A stretch of 64,000 bases of DNA from Sympetrum striolatum (GCA_947579665.1 OX388345.1:59511454-59575453), one strand, 5' to 3'. Shown: positions 33,934 through 46,990, counted from the first letter of the stretch. Notes: generated from the sequence alone by a model not told the origin. Translations and numbers: made by a program.

Positions 33934-36900
33934 AGCAAAAATGATAAAGTATCTTACCTTTATATTTATTATCAGCAAAGAGTCTTTGATTTTTTTATAT
34001 AACATTTAGTATTGACGAAGGTATACTTCACAATTTCTGCTTGTGTATCTCAATAATTGTGCAAATATATTTTCTAGTTGTCTATTGTAAACAAACATAG
34101 ATTATATCGTGTCTAGCCTCCCAGATATATCACATACTATTCACAACTATGATTTTTAATACTCATGAGATTTCCCAGAATTCGTCTGTAAGCAGTTGTG
34201 TGTTGACTTTGCCCCCGTTCCTAATCTGAGAATTTGCCGATTCTCAAGATGCTTGACCTATGGCTTGGGTCGGTTCATTGGCTAAAACTCCATCCCTCGT
34301 GACCTCCGTACTTCCTTCCAACCCACCTTACAGTAGCCTCTCCTAGCCAACAATGCCAACTCAAGCCTAAACTGCTTTATCTCTCCACCCACGCCCTCCT
34401 TCCATCCAGATAAAAATGTATAAGAACAAAAAATCCGGAGCGGAATGGAGAGAGAAAAAACATCTCGTGGACGTTCGGCCGGTCCCCCTTCTATTCGGGC
34501 AATACCGACTGGAGTGTCCGGGGATTGAAGGGAAAATATGAAGGGGGTATAGGGCAGGATAAGGTTTTTGGGGTCGTCTCCCGGCCGGTGCTGCCATCTC
34601 ATGAGTGGCAAGGGATGGAACTAAGACCCTCTATGCACGTCGGGAAGCAGGGTTGTCCCCTTTTTTCGCCCATCCAAATCCCCTTTCTTCGTTTTTATTC
34701 TCTCCCGTTCTTCTCCTGTCCCTCAGCTACCCACGTTTGTCACCCGCGCGCTTGGACTTCCCCCTCTTTTCATGCTCGACCACGCTTTCTGTCTAAAGGC
34801 CGCAAAAATCTATTCACCCGACCCCATACCTTCCTCCCCTTCCCCGTTGGATGCCCTCGTTCATCGTTTTTGTGACCCAACCTTAGGTCGTTCATAATCC
34901 GGTTCAAGGAGGAACAAAAAAGGATGAAAATGGCGGCGCTGCAAACTTGAATATTAGGGTTTCATTGTTGTCGGGTCTCTATTTTCTCGCTAATTGCCTT
35001 TTTTGTCGTTTTTGACGTTCCGAAGGTTTGTGAAAAAACGGGTGTGTATTTTTTCCCGGATCGATTTGAGTTCCAATCTCGGTTTGAAATGCATTTTTTG
35101 CTCTTTTTTTTCGGCGGCGGTGGAGAAATTCGTTTCCTCACGATGGTCGATATCTTAAATTTGGGACTCAGCGGGTTTCTTAGTCGACGTTATTTTATGC
35201 ATCGCCCACGGTATATCCATCTCTCTTGCCGAAAATATTTCGCGGAACTCCCGACTACTCCCTCGTTTAACCATTTGCTGTGTTTTAGTAACTAATCAAT
35301 AATGACACAGACTACAGCTTACGAGGTAAACAGATTTGACCGGAATCAAATAAAAATATTGCAGTTTAACTACCTATATGATTGCATTGATGTATATTGA
35401 GCATACATTTGTTCCCTTATTTTTAATGGCTATAAGTAGCATTAAAATTGGATACGATAAAGAATTATTAAATTTATCGTAAAAATACCAGTATCTTACA
35501 CTTTCGGTGAATTAACTGTCGTAAAATCGGCAACGTTTTTGTAATCAATATCCATAACTTGGGTTCTAGGTTAATCTTTGTATTTACCATACCTGCACAA
35601 CATAAGGCCGATTATGTGGTCCGATCTAAGGCTCTTAAATGTGTTTTGGAAACTATACTTATTAAAAAAATGGTAATTAATCAAAATTTGAATTAAAGAT
35701 AAATTAAAAAAAATCTATTCCCTTCCCAAATTTCTCATTTAAAAAATATTTTCACTAAAAATTTACTGTTTCTTTTTTATTTGGGATTTAATATTTAAAC
35801 TATTTTTGTAATTTACGAAAATTTAAATAAATCAACTCAGTAGTTAATTTACTATTATTTAAATATTTTTCATCTATGGCCTACCATCATTATCTCTCGT
35901 AGATGTGCAACCCTTTACTTCTTGTTAGCTGTGCAGTAACGGTCTTTACCAGTAATTTAAATTTCAGTATTTATATACTCTTTAAATCATTATGATGTCG
36001 GATTTTAACTTAAGAAAATATATAATTATCATAAAGTTCTGAAATAGATGATCGAAGGCGCGAAGGAACGACATCATCGAATAGAAAAGACTTTGTAAAC
36101 ATATTTTTGGAAGTCACTTAAGATTCTGTATTTGATACATAAGTATTAAAATAATTATAAATAAATACTGTTGTTTGGGCCATAATTGCGTAAGAAAAAC
36201 CTCTTCTTCCTTCTTTGAAAAACTTTCATTTGTAACCATTATGAGAAATGATTTTAAAAACTTAAAGATTCCTGCTATAGTTGAAAATAAGATCACGATA
36301 AATATTTCGAAATTGACTAACATCTCTTCATTAATTGATTTTTCTGTTAAATAGCTTCGGTTTCTGATGAATTCATTACTGCGTAGTTGAAGACACTAAA
36401 ACAAGCTTTAACTCTATTTCCAAATAATGCAAGTTTCCGTATGGAAAAGACTTTCTCCGACATATAATAGTGCAACTGATAGAGAAAAAGCGATGTTAGT
36501 ACGCTTAGAGCGAATTTAGGATTGCTTGAAATAAACCCTATGAATGATGTTGTGTCCGAAGCCTTAAGAATTTCCCCTGAGATACTTCCTCGATTTGTCT
36601 TAAGATAGTTCCGTGAGCCGATTTATGTGACCTTTTACTAACAATTTCTTAGCTGTTTTATTTTTCACGCGAGCCGTTTCAACTTTTCTATCTCACTTCC
36701 GAATCGCATCGGACGAATTTCCAAAGCGAAGAAAAAAGGGAACGTGTCCAAGTCAGATTTGAAAATGCATTCCGCGACCTTATTACGAGGAGGTGCTTTA
36801 TCTCACCGCTGACCCCTTTCGTTTTAATTAACGCCCACGATGGACCTGAGGTGTTGATGAAGTGGCTACGGAGGGAAAACTACAACGTCAACAGGGAACT

Positions 36901-39007
36901 TTGTGATCCAAACCGGTAGGAGTGGACTCTTTTTTATTCCCTTTCAACTTTCACGTCTCATATCGAGTTATGGGCGGCTATTGAAACCGTCTTCCTACCT
37001 TGGATCAAGAGGTTTTAGATAAAGATTTTGTATGAAAAAAGAGAATAAATTAGAAGATTCTTTACTGGCAAACTTTGCACAGGATATAGTAAATATGATG
37101 GTAAAGAGTATTCAATTACATTCTTGTATTCTTCTCTTCTTAATATTTGACCTACGAATTTCCTCCTCTGTCGTTTAATTTCTTCAGTTGAAACTCACTT
37201 CCTTCTCTTTATCTTGCACATTCGAGTTTGCTATTCCTTTAGCCAACTCAATTTTAAGGCCACACTTACATCTCAAAGGCCTCCGATCTCTCGATGTCCT
37301 TTTTTTAAACCTTAACTAGTAGCGTGCGGTCAGTATGATCCGAAGCGGTGTATTTTCTTTGATAAAATAGAAACTGTTTAAGATATTCCAACGAAATTTT
37401 CGTTTTGTAAAGATATATGCCACATAATGATAATCTAGAATTTCGTTAATTTTAACAACTGACAAGTATTACATTTTAGCAATGTTGCCAAATTTACAAA
37501 TATAAATTTAAATAGCTACGTAGTTAACGTTTTAATGATTTTTAAACGCTCTTATATAAAACTATTCATTGTCAAGTAATATAAATATCCGAGTTTTACT
37601 TACATACAGTGAAAAATTACCTATGTGGATATCTACCTATCTTTTCCAACTTCCTTTATTGAAGCTTCTAATCATATGTTACCTCCGTTATCTTAAAAAT
37701 TCTTTGGCAGATACGATTCTGTTACGAATCTCATCGGTACACTTTACATCCTAAGAAAGAAGAATACTAAAGTTGAATCATGTGATTCTCCTATTCTAAT
37801 TTGACCATTAATTGTAATCGTTATCTTAGCTATAGATCCCATGGCAAAGTTCATAACTTTAGTTTATCATATTTTTACATTCATCCCAGACTCCCTTGCT
37901 CTATCATAGTGAATATATCAGAATTTATTTAATCCGTTCTGAATCACATACGATAACTACAATTGCCTGTGTTACGCTAAGAATTTTGCCAAAGCCAAAA
38001 TATTGTTTTAATCTTAAAAGGGGAACACCAGCTTTGTGGGAAATGGATTCAAACGAATCTTTCAGGGCACATTCTCTGCTTAAAAATAATGGAAACGCAT
38101 CTAACCGTTCAACTCGATGAGCCTTTGTTTAGAAAAAATTAGCAACTAAAAATCGGAGTTGGGCAACCCCGCCATACACATGCATTACCTTGCAGATCTC
38201 GAGGTCTTTCACTTAGGAAATTATGTTCTTCCATTTTTTTTTGCTGATAACTTACCTTTTTTGCGATTAAATTTCATCTTATTTTCCTACCTAGCATCCT
38301 TTAGCTTTTAGTTGGCATTTATTCAAATACAAACAACGACGCACAGTGGGCTAGAATCGAGAAAAGCTGGACGAAAATAAAAAAGTAGTTTTAGTTAGTG
38401 TTAGTTTCACTAGGACGTCACCACTGATATTCTATAAGAAAACCTAAGACTGTAAGCTTCATTTCAGTCACCATCTGGACTCTTCGAGATGTTGGGGAAA
38501 AAGTAAAGATTTGAAGTCAAAAACTTGCGATTCAGGAATGTCCCACCTTTTAACGGGACGCTTTGCTCTATCTATGTTCTCCTTACACTTCCTTCGCCGT
38601 CCAATCCTTTTCAAAGAACGGTCAAGAGTGGTCGTGTGGAGGACTCCGTTTGCTCGCTTCCGCCGACTCAGCGATCGGCCGCAGACGAGAGGCTGTTGAG
38701 CAATAAGGGACCGCTGTGCGGACGTTTTTCTTTTTGGGATCGAAAGGTGCTGGGATAGGGCACATCTCGTCGACATTTTTGCTCCGTCCGATTCATTACA
38801 TTGTGGACTTTTTTCCGTAGCGAAAGGCGGTTTGTTTTAAGGAGCGAAGTTTCCTGCCGGATACATTGTTTTGATTCGTTGATTTTCGATAGAGGGATTT
38901 ACTTTCTTGTTCCGGATTTTCCGTGCTGGTGGTAGGGGTTTTGCTACGGAGTTGGGATTCGGTGGTGTAACATGTTCGGCTGTTAACGGGAAATCTTGTC
39001 TCTAGAA
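33934..39007. other. Unique sequence with GC-richer islands, no gene supported
   Basis: An island at about 34260-35290 has overlapping open frames on both strands (minus 34282-34611, plus 34525-34875) translating to low-complexity Pro/Ser/Phe-rich peptides. Another at 38490-38780 is similar. None matches a family. Remaining sequence is AT-rich. Confidence 0.4.
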
Positions 39008-39432
39008 ATGAAATGTCTTATATACTCGTGTACAAGCCGAGTTTTTCAACACATTTTTCATGTTGGAAAAGCCCCTCTCGGCTTATACTCTAGTGAGTGT
39101 TCCACTAACCTCTCCTTAGGCTGAAAAGTCAGCCGTAGCCTTGAATTGGCTTGTATATTCCTTACTTGCTCAATTAAATATTATTTGTAAATTTTCTCTG
39201 CAATCGTATACCATCATTTGGTAGTTGTCGGATTGAAAACAATCATGCTTAAGCGGACATCCTGATCGGGTGAAATAGGTTGTCGTAGAACGGTGAATCT
39301 CATTACAATGTAAGAATTTGCATTTTTCAGCCTTGGCTTATACTCGAAAGAAATTTGTTTTTTCAGTTTTCTGTGATAAAATTAGGTACTTCGGCTTATG
39401 CTCGGGTCGGCTTATACTCGATTATATTCGGT
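39008..39432. mobile_element. Non-autonomous DNA transposon with CGGCTTATACTCG motifs
   Basis: The left end has TATACTCGTGTACAAGCCGAG, followed by a hairpin (TTTTTCAACAC..TGTTGGAAAA) and then CTCGGCTTATACTC. The right end has GGCTTATACTCG three times near 39345, 39395 and 39410, with one variant. Read inverted, the right end TCGAGTATAAGCCGA pairs with the left end. Repeats built on this motif are widespread in arthropod genomes as far as I know, but I cannot name the superfamily with confidence. No coding capacity. Confidence 0.6.
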
Positions 39433-39635
39433 AACCACTTCTCGGATTTCATTTTTGGCTATGACCGAATTCGATAATTGTGAATAATGTATAAAATCCC
39501 CTGAACAGCCTTCATTAAATAAAATTAATATTTATCTGGGTGTTAATTTTTCAAGTTTTTTGCGATTTGACGGTGTCACAATCCCTCGTATTTGTTAACG
39601 TTTTATTCAACTCTTCTTTTTTCTCGAAATTTAAT

Positions 39636-39850
39636 ATAGTTAGTTAGTTAGTTTGACCCTTTATTGGCGAGGTTAGGCCCAGGTGGGCCTCTCTTCCACC
39701 TAACCTCGTATGTCGATTACATTTAAACTTATTAAAAACTCAACTTATTAAAAAAATACAAAAAAAAGAGTAGGGTGTGGGAAAAAATCTTTGCAACTGA
39801 AGGTTGACTAAGAAAAAACCCACGTTGCGGGAAAACACCCACAACAGCGC
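39636..39850 (-). mobile_element. LINE 3' UTR remnant, family B, inverted copy
   Basis: Read on the minus strand, it begins with GTGGGTGTTTTCCCGCAACG and TTTTTTCCCACAC. It ends GGGCCTAACCTCGCCAATAA followed by an ACTA-repeat tail (39634-39653 as TAGT repeats). The first and last blocks align with 18525-18827. An internal stem GAGGTTAGG/CCTAACCTC (39669-39677 with 39699-39707) is visible. Only 3' UTR remains. Confidence 0.65.
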
Positions 39851-41059
39851 GATATCTCATTTACATTTCTAACACGATTTATTTATTTCGTATTGCTTTG
39901 GAAATATAAATACATTTTAGAAACATGCTCTCTAGAAGTAGTTGCTACGATTTGTGTAAAATTGTTACTATTGTATATCTGATACATTCCACGTCCATCC
40001 TCAGATGAAATTTAAGGGTGTATGGCATTCCGTATTTTCCCCATGATTAATAAGAAACCCTCAGATGCTTCTTAGCGCGTTATGTGATTTATATTTTTAA
40101 TGCTAATATTTTAATTGTGAATCGTTCCAAAACTACCACGTGACCTACGAGCAATGGTGGGAAATATTATTGAGCGATCCAGTGCACCGAACTAGTGCGC
40201 TTACTGAGAATGATATTGTCATCAATGCATCAGAGACTTCACAGTTCATATCTTCTCTGGTCGAAAATTGGAAAACTCTTACTTTATCAATCATATTTAC
40301 GACCGCCCTGATTTCCCCCGACCATCCCTCATCATGGTGCTGTGATAGGAATTCCTCTTCCGCCATTCAAAACAACTGTAGAAACGTGGACTAGATTCCG
40401 TGCCCTCTCATTGGATGGAAGTGCAGCTTCGTTCGAGGGAGAATACATGCATTCGATTCTCCATAGAGCAGGATTAAAAAAAATAAAGCCTTGGCTTTAT
40501 TGCTGGCAAATGTTTCGCGCTAATGGCCCATAATTTAGCGAAACTCTTCCTTGTGTAAGCGGTGCTGACTCTTTAATCGGCGCCATCCTTCTGCTGCTCC
40601 GCAATAAACTCCCAACGCACGAAGGCTTAATTTAAAAATTATACGTCGGCGCGCCAAACGACCGCTTTTCTCTAAATAGTCTCGCATCGCAACAAAAGTT
40701 CCCGTAATATATATTATGTGCTGAAATTAGGTGTGCTCCTCTCCGCTGTAAGATTGCATTTTACGTTGTGTGTTAATTGAAATCGATGGCCCTCTTCTAG
40801 CTCTTAACTTCTCCTTTATTGGTTTTATTTGACTTTGGCGAATACCAATTGGAGTATTTTTTCAACACCGAAACTTATTTTTTCTTTACCTCTGATAGCT
40901 GAGCATAATATTAAAGTGTTATTTTTCGGCAAGATTTGACGAGCTCGACATATTTTCTATTATTTACTTTCAATAAAGTGGATATCACCAACACCTCTTT
41001 TTGCGTTTCACTTCGTTTTAAAAGCGTTTTCATATCCATACATCATTTTCATATAATCA
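39851..41059. other. Unique sequence, two small hairpins
   Basis: Around 40472-40495 AATAAAGCC is followed by GGCTTTATT, and just downstream TTTCGC (about 40511) pairs with GCGAAA (about 40538). The stretch 40440-40680 is less AT-rich than its neighbours. No coding frame was recognised, so conserved non-coding sequence is one possibility. Confidence 0.3.
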
Positions 41060-41225
41060 CCGGCCTTAGTGGCGGAGTGGACAGCATTCCATCTACGCTA
41101 TCACTCCCAACCCCAAGGCCCCAGGTTCGAATATCGGTTGATCGGATTTTTCCGATCAGGGAATGGTTTTATGTGCACCTTGTTGCTATTGCCTTGGTGA
41201 AGCACACCATGGCAAGTTTATGAGA
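41060..41225 (+). mobile_element. tRNA-derived SINE
   Basis: A promoter of tRNA type is visible: A box TTAGTGGCGGAGTGG (41066 on) and B box AGGTTCGAATATC (41123-41135). The spacing suggests a tRNA with a long variable arm, such as Ser or Leu. A non-tRNA body follows with a small GATCGGA..TCCGATC hairpin and a stretch to about 41225. The end and a target duplication are not clear. Confidence 0.5.
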
Positions 41226-41599
41226 GCTTAAAGGAATTAACAAATAAAGGACAACAGTAGCTAAGCATGAAAAAAAAAGAGTAACCAGATTTGTCTTACA
41301 GTCTTAGTACTGTGAGCAGTTCAGATGCTGTGTGGACGTCAGTTTGCCACCTAAACCGTTTTATGGACTGTTCAACATTTTCTATAATATGTTTTAGTTT
41401 TATTTTGATCGTTCTTTCTATTTCTTTGTCTAAAATACATTACATATGTGCTTATCATACAACTGTGTACTATTATTCACTAATTATCATTTGAATGATT
41501 ACTAATTATTAATTTTAACACAAAAATCTCTATTGTAAACATCTTGCTATAAATAGTAACAGAATCAGGTGTAACTTTGCGGTTATTATTAACGTTAAA

Positions 41600-41753
41600 A
41601 AACTCCATTTCAACAAATATTTACTGAACCACAAGGCAAGAATTACAACACACGACCATGGTTACGCAGCATGGCTGCATCTTCAGATGAAACCATGATT
41701 GTGTTTTGTAATTCTTGCCTTGTGGTTTAGTAAATATTTGTTAAAATGGAAGT
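41600..41753. mobile_element. Foldback element with CATCTTCAGATGA core, copy 2
   Basis: Arms 41605-41662 and 41691-41749 are inverted copies with only a few mismatches over nearly 60 bp. The short centre contains GGTTACGCAGCATGGCTGC and ATCTTCAGATGA, related to the 21.4-kb copy. The whole is about 150 bp and would fold almost end to end. No coding capacity. Confidence 0.7.
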
Positions 41754-43700
41754 TTATATCTTCCTTTACAGTTTGTGCGAAGTTACGAAACTTGTACCTA
41801 ATTATAATAACTTTTCAAGATTAGATAGGAAAATTTAGAAGTAAAATATGATTAGTATTATAAGCGTATCCGATTAGCTTTATGTTTCAGCCTACAATTT
41901 TACTACGAAGAATCTTATGAAATATATTTCTTGTACAGATTACCATCTGTAAGTTCGCGAATAAATGGATGTTTACTAATTCAAGTGGGTGTAAAGTTTC
42001 TTGTTGAACTTGTACTATTTGAAAAATAGTAGGTGTTATTTGAAACGAACCTCAAATTAACTAAAACACAGAATGAAACTTGATACTTTTGATCCATTTC
42101 TTATATTTTTAGACAAAATATTTAGACATCCTAAAATTTTGGATATTTTCGTTGCCAGTAATAGAGAAAAGCCGTTCTTTAATCAAGAGAGCCTATTTTG
42201 TAATGGAATTTTATTCAGGGAATTCTAGTCGTTTTGTATATTCACATTCTGTTTCCCAAATAAGACCGTTAAGATACAAAACAACTATTTTAATGGAAGC
42301 AGTTTCAGAGGATGTGCATTTTTTCCGAGCCTTGGCATTAAAAATAAAATCCGAGTCTCATTCTACTTTAACATCAAGGGACTTATTTTTCGCGATGCAT
42401 TGTTTCACTCGAATTCCCCTTGTTTCTTCCTTGGAAATGGTTGCGAATTCTAAAGAATAAGTGAGTGAAAATGCTTACCATTTCCTCTCACCAAAATTGC
42501 AACTCCCGGACGTTATTAAAACACTTAAATATAAAATTCAATTCCAAGGAGGCTCTTGGCTCCCATTTAATTTGCGTTCGTACAGAGTTCCGCTGTTCAT
42601 CACCTCTTTTCCGTTCTTTCCATTACCGTGACGCTGTCGGAGCCTTTCTACACAAATTTCAAGACAGTTTACAAACAATTCCTCAAGTCCCGATTTTTCT
42701 TCCGTGTTCTTTTGAAGCTCTTAGGCCACTCATTGAACCTCTCTCAGGAATTAGTTCCCTATTTCCTTGCCCTCGTTTTTTCATCTTTTGCATCTCGGCC
42801 TTGATTCTGCACCGAAGGAAAAGCGTAGGAATGGAGTTTTGAAGGAATATTTATTAGAGTAAAAATATTTCTTGTTCTCCATTAAATGCCGAGAATTAGC
42901 GAATGATGTAAGCCGAATGCTGAGGTATAGTTATTATATATATAGTTATTATAGTTATACATTACTGTTAAGCAATGTGTTAGAAAATTTAAAAATTAAA
43001 ATTATTGCAACTATGTCCATTTCTAGTTTATTCTAAGAATTAAAAGTATCGAATCAAAAAATCTGTGTCATCAATCACTGGTTTACTTCTTACTCCATTT
43101 GGCGACCTTTAATTTATAGTTTCCTCCAACTTTTAGATCTATATTCGAGCAAAATATATCTCCAGGAAACGAATTTTCAATTAATTGAAAATTTATATAC
43201 AAAATTCTAAACATTCATGAAATCCGTCATGCCATAAAAATTGATTTGCATGAATAATTTAAATAATAATGAACTGATTTCCATGTCGTAATACATTTCA
43301 TTTCGATATTACTTAAATAAATTTCCGATTACATGCTGCATATTTTATTTACTGAGTACGGATGTATAAAAGAGATCATTTAGGAGGCGCCTAAATGTTC
43401 ATTGATTAATGCTCTCTTCTCTATATACTACTCTATTAAGACAATCTAACAACGGCGCAGATGTTAGAATGTGTGACAAGTATTTGTTAGAAAGGATAAG
43501 TCGTTGTTTAGCAAATATTTATTCAGCTATTTCATTCTTAAAAACTATCAAAAATAATACTGAAAGATCGATAAAAACACTGATGCCATGATGAAAGAAC
43601 TATTTAGTTGCGAAGTGCATTTTTACGATGAAATTACGATTTTTCGAAGTTGTGTACATCATGTGGTATACAAGTCGCTTTCTTACAGACCACAAGCTGA
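41754..43700. other. Unique sequence, no gene supported
   Basis: Plus-strand frames at 42152-42460 (102 codons) and 42465-42842 (125 codons) are in a moderately G+C-rich stretch. They do not resemble any family and are separated by a stop only a few bases apart. I see no splice or promoter support. Confidence 0.4.
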
Positions 43701-43719
43701 TGAGGTTTACAGAAAAGGA

Positions 43720-44012
43720 AACATTTCCCAGTAGGTCACAGGATCTATGACATTGCTAGTTCAAGTAAAGCCCATGGCACGGCATTCAATTGAAGGATAT
43801 GGCCAAGCCAGGCCGTATTCATCGTGAGTGATGCGTAGTGAGAGCATCGACCCCGTATTTGGCTTTTCTGGACCGCTCGGATCCGATACCTATCAATTCA
43901 GATAGCTTCCCGATTTTACGACGCTGCTTAAACATCATGGCTTCCACTGAGAATCGAACCGAGGACCGCTTTCGCCGAACTCAACCCACCCACTTGGCTA
44001 CCCAGGGACTCT
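43720..44012 (-). mobile_element. tRNA-derived SINE with longer body
   Basis: On the minus strand the head at 43940-44012 has A box GGGTAGCCAAGTGGGTGGG and B box GGTTCGATTCTC. It is followed by AGTGGAAGCCATG and a body with no tRNA resemblance towards about 43720. The 3' boundary and target duplication are not evident. It appears distinct from the TGACCTAAGC-body family. Confidence 0.55.
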
Positions 44013-45790
44013 TTATTCTTTCGCATTATTTGTTAAATTTAATAATGGATTGGCTTGACTATTCTTTAAGCCCATCGTAAATATATTTTTTTCAAAAAGT
44101 CAGCCATACTGTATCATAGATTCCCAAATATTTTTTCCGTGGAGTCTCTGGCCTTCCTTTTATTGAGTTTTTCTGTTAAATAGTAATATTTGGTTTCGTT
44201 CTGATTACATTTCAGTATTGTATTCTCTATAAGGCTGCGGACCATGAGACGCACCTTATTTTTCAAGCAATTAAAAAAATCATCACAATGAAAATCGGAT
44301 GAAAAATGAAAAAAATAAATTCAAGACATCAAGAGGTTGCAATTGTGAAGTAAGTCCTCCCGGAATACATAGTAATAGGTTTCCCGCGGCATCGAATATA
44401 TGGCCATTTTTAAAACTGGCGGGAATTTTAAATCAAACACCGGACATTTTTATATTGATTTCCACTGTAAGACGCACCTGAATTTTTGAGTCTTATTGTA
44501 CGTAAAGTGAGGTATCTATTAAAATGGTATCTCTGACTTCTGAAAATTCTAAAACACTAAAAAATGGAAAAACTCTTGGACCCTCATTTTTTTCATCTGA
44601 CATGAACTCCTTGTAAATCTATATGGACCCCTGGTGGTCCTTAAGGCGAATAGAGTAGCCATCGCATCTCCCACGTAAACACACATACTCAGAAGCCATC
44701 TTCCGTTGAAATACGGAAATAGAAGGCATGAATTTGAGGGAAATATTTATTCCGACAGATGTTATTCAGCGAGTAAACAAAGGGAGGTAGGCTTATAGAA
44801 GGATTTGGATGGAGAGCGAAGGAGGTTACGTACTCGAACCTTGACCTTCCCCATTTATTCCGCTCGAAGAGAGTGAAGGAAGAGAAAAATGTGTGTGAGG
44901 TGGGAAAAAGTTTGTTTCCCCTTGCGGGGGCGGAGGGACGAATGACAAGCGTCGCCGAAGGGAAAGATTTGTTGGATGTACAGGGGGAGGAGTTAATCCC
45001 GCGGAGGGAAATTCGATTGCGGAAAACAGCATTTGTTAGACAAAGGAGGATTTTTTGGCAGAATAACAGAGGCGGAATTGCCAAGTGGCCTACATCTCCG
45101 GGAAGTTTAAAAATAGTGGCGGAATGAGGGAGGATACGTTGCTCCTAATGGCGGAGTTTTGTGTAAAAGGGAGGAAGATGATGCGCGGAAAGTAGGGAAG
45201 GAATGGCGGCCAAGGGTGCTTTTTGATGAATACTATTTCCATTGTAGTATAGACTCCTTCGGTCTAGACATGTATATAGTCGGATAAGTTCGCGGGAGTG
45301 GAAACGATGTGCCCATCGCGAGAGACTTGTTTTATGGCGGTTTATTTGCGTAGCTTTTGCTCCAACTTCCCATTCATCTCGACAAGGTCCACGGTTCGGT
45401 TATGTGTGTGTTTGTGGCCACTCTTGAGCGCGTGGAATCGGGGTCACGGACGGCTTCTTTTCGTCGTGCGTATTCGTTATTTGTGGCGTATTAGTTTTCG
45501 GCGGTATCCCAATAATGTGCCGAGTGGGAGAGAAAAGTATATTTCAAACAGGTGATTATTCATCCCCGCGGTCTCTTTTTGAATTCCATAGGTCGGATCG
45601 TGGAGCAAAGAAAGCAATCGACACAAACTGATTATAAAATCGACGGAGCCGGCCGTAATTTGTGGAGATTAGATTTGTGAAGGTAGATCTGTGGAAAAGT
45701 CTACATCTGTCTACCTTTCATTAAACATGTTATAAAACTGCCGCCAGGTTCTGATTCATCTTTGTATACTGGATGTCTCAGTGTAACTCT
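44013..45790. other. Unique sequence with a GC-richer island
   Basis: The island at about 44870-45610 has open frames on both strands without recognisable motifs (plus 44873-45127 and 45298-45555, minus 44689-45084). No gene called. Confidence 0.4.
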
Positions 45791-45974
45791 TTAGTTCTTC
45801 TACGAGGGGTAGGGTGCACAAAAATGACTCGGATTCGTATAGAAATATATAGAGTTGGAGATACTTTCCTGATGCGGTTGTGTATACGAAAATATCAGAA
45901 ATATGTAGATGCCGTTATATGAATACTCTTTTTTTATAATAAGAAATTTAGGAAGTCAAACGTTTGAAGGCCCT

Positions 45975-46230
45975 CAAAATGTGGGTATGGCGTAGAATGA
46001 AAAGGGTAAGTTGGGTTGATAGAAAAACAAACACGGAGGTGTTGGAGATGGTTGGGGAGGAGAGGGCTTCAATTTAGTGATTAGGCATAGACAGAAGAAA
46101 TGAGTGGGTCAAATATTCAGAGAAGAGGGATTGGTTAATACTTTAATTTAGGGTAAAATTTATGTGAAAAACAGAGGGGAAGACAATGACAAAAGATGTT
46201 GGATGGCACAAAGGGATTTTAACTGAAGGA
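45975..46230 (+). pseudogene. RTE-type LINE C-terminal remnant
   Basis: Translation from about 45975 gives MWVWRRMKRVSWVDRKTN then TEVLEMVGEERA, and after a frame change VIRHRQKK and VGQIFREEGLVNTL. This order (W-R-R-M, S-W-x-D, T-N-x-E-V-L, G-E-E-R, R-R-Q-x-x-W-x-G, R-x-E-G-L) is the conserved C-terminus of RTE-like non-LTR retrotransposon proteins. At least one frameshift and several stops make it inactive, and it lacks the polymerase. Confidence 0.7.
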
Positions 46231-46304
46231 GAATGCGCTTAATAGGAATTTTTGAGTGCGCATGATCCTACCAGAAGGTAGAGTATTCATGTATGTATGT
46301 ATAT

Positions 46305-46398
46305 TAAATTTACACGCACAAAAGTAACATGGGGCAAAGATGACACCGATTGACTTCACCCATGTTTGACCTATGTTACTTTTGTTCATATAAATTTA
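46305..46398. mobile_element. 94-bp palindromic MITE
   Basis: Left arm TAAATTTACACGCACAAAAG then TAACATGGGGCAAA is matched, inverted, by TAAATTTATATGAACAAAAG then TAACATAGGTCAAA at the right end. The centre is only about 25 bp. It lies inside the larger inverted-repeat element. Confidence 0.6.
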
Positions 46399-46534
46399 TT
46401 ATTAAAACAAATATTCATTTAATGGCGTCTTTTTATTTCTGATATTTCCATCAACACCCTTTTGTCAGGAAAGCATTTGCGACACAGTATTGCTATTTAA
46501 TTCCAAGTCATCGGAGTGCACCCTACCTCTCTAG

Positions 46535-46990
46535 AAACTCTAAAACCTTATCCTGAGACACCATGTGTTTATTGTCGAATTCCCGCTGCAAAATGCTAGT
46601 TGCTTTGGTGGGCGATGTCGTGGCGTCGATTCCATGCAGCGTTACGTGCAAGATACACGTGTTCGACCTTCTTGGCAGTTATTTGTATTTATTCCCTATG
46701 GACTCGCTACTTCGAACTTTTCTTTTCGATTGCGCAATGAATTTTTCCCTCATTTAATGAGTTTCTTATCCAAGACGTGCATCATCTGCGTGTCTAAGAA
46801 AACGCTTCACAGGCATTGCCGCAAATGGAAATCATACATATAGTAGTATTTAGTTATAAATAAATTCCTATTGCGAATGAATATTGAATAAATACGTTCG
46901 TATGTATCGATAAACGCCATACGAAGAATACATATGCTATAAGAGTAGATATAACAAAAAAATATGAATTCTTAGTTATTGTTCCACACT
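46535..46990. other. Unique sequence, no gene supported
   Basis: Two overlapping plus-strand frames (46563-46757 and 46565-46843) begin next to the transposon end and resemble nothing known. Confidence 0.35.

Larger units (their letters stand above)
45800..46534. mobile_element. Inverted-repeat element enclosing LINE and MITE remnants
   Basis: The left end GAGGGGTAGGGTGCAC followed by TGACTCGGA (within 45800-45833) is repeated inverted at 46503-46534 as GAGAGGTAGGGTGCAC and TGACTTGGA. Between them lie a dead RTE-type LINE fragment and a small palindrome. No transposase and no clear target duplication. It may be a DNA transposon invaded by other elements. Confidence 0.45.

Noticed and set aside
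43695..43730. Possible hammerhead ribozyme (CTGATGA then GAAAC)
   Set aside because: The bases between the two core parts cannot form stem II, and no stem I or III was found.
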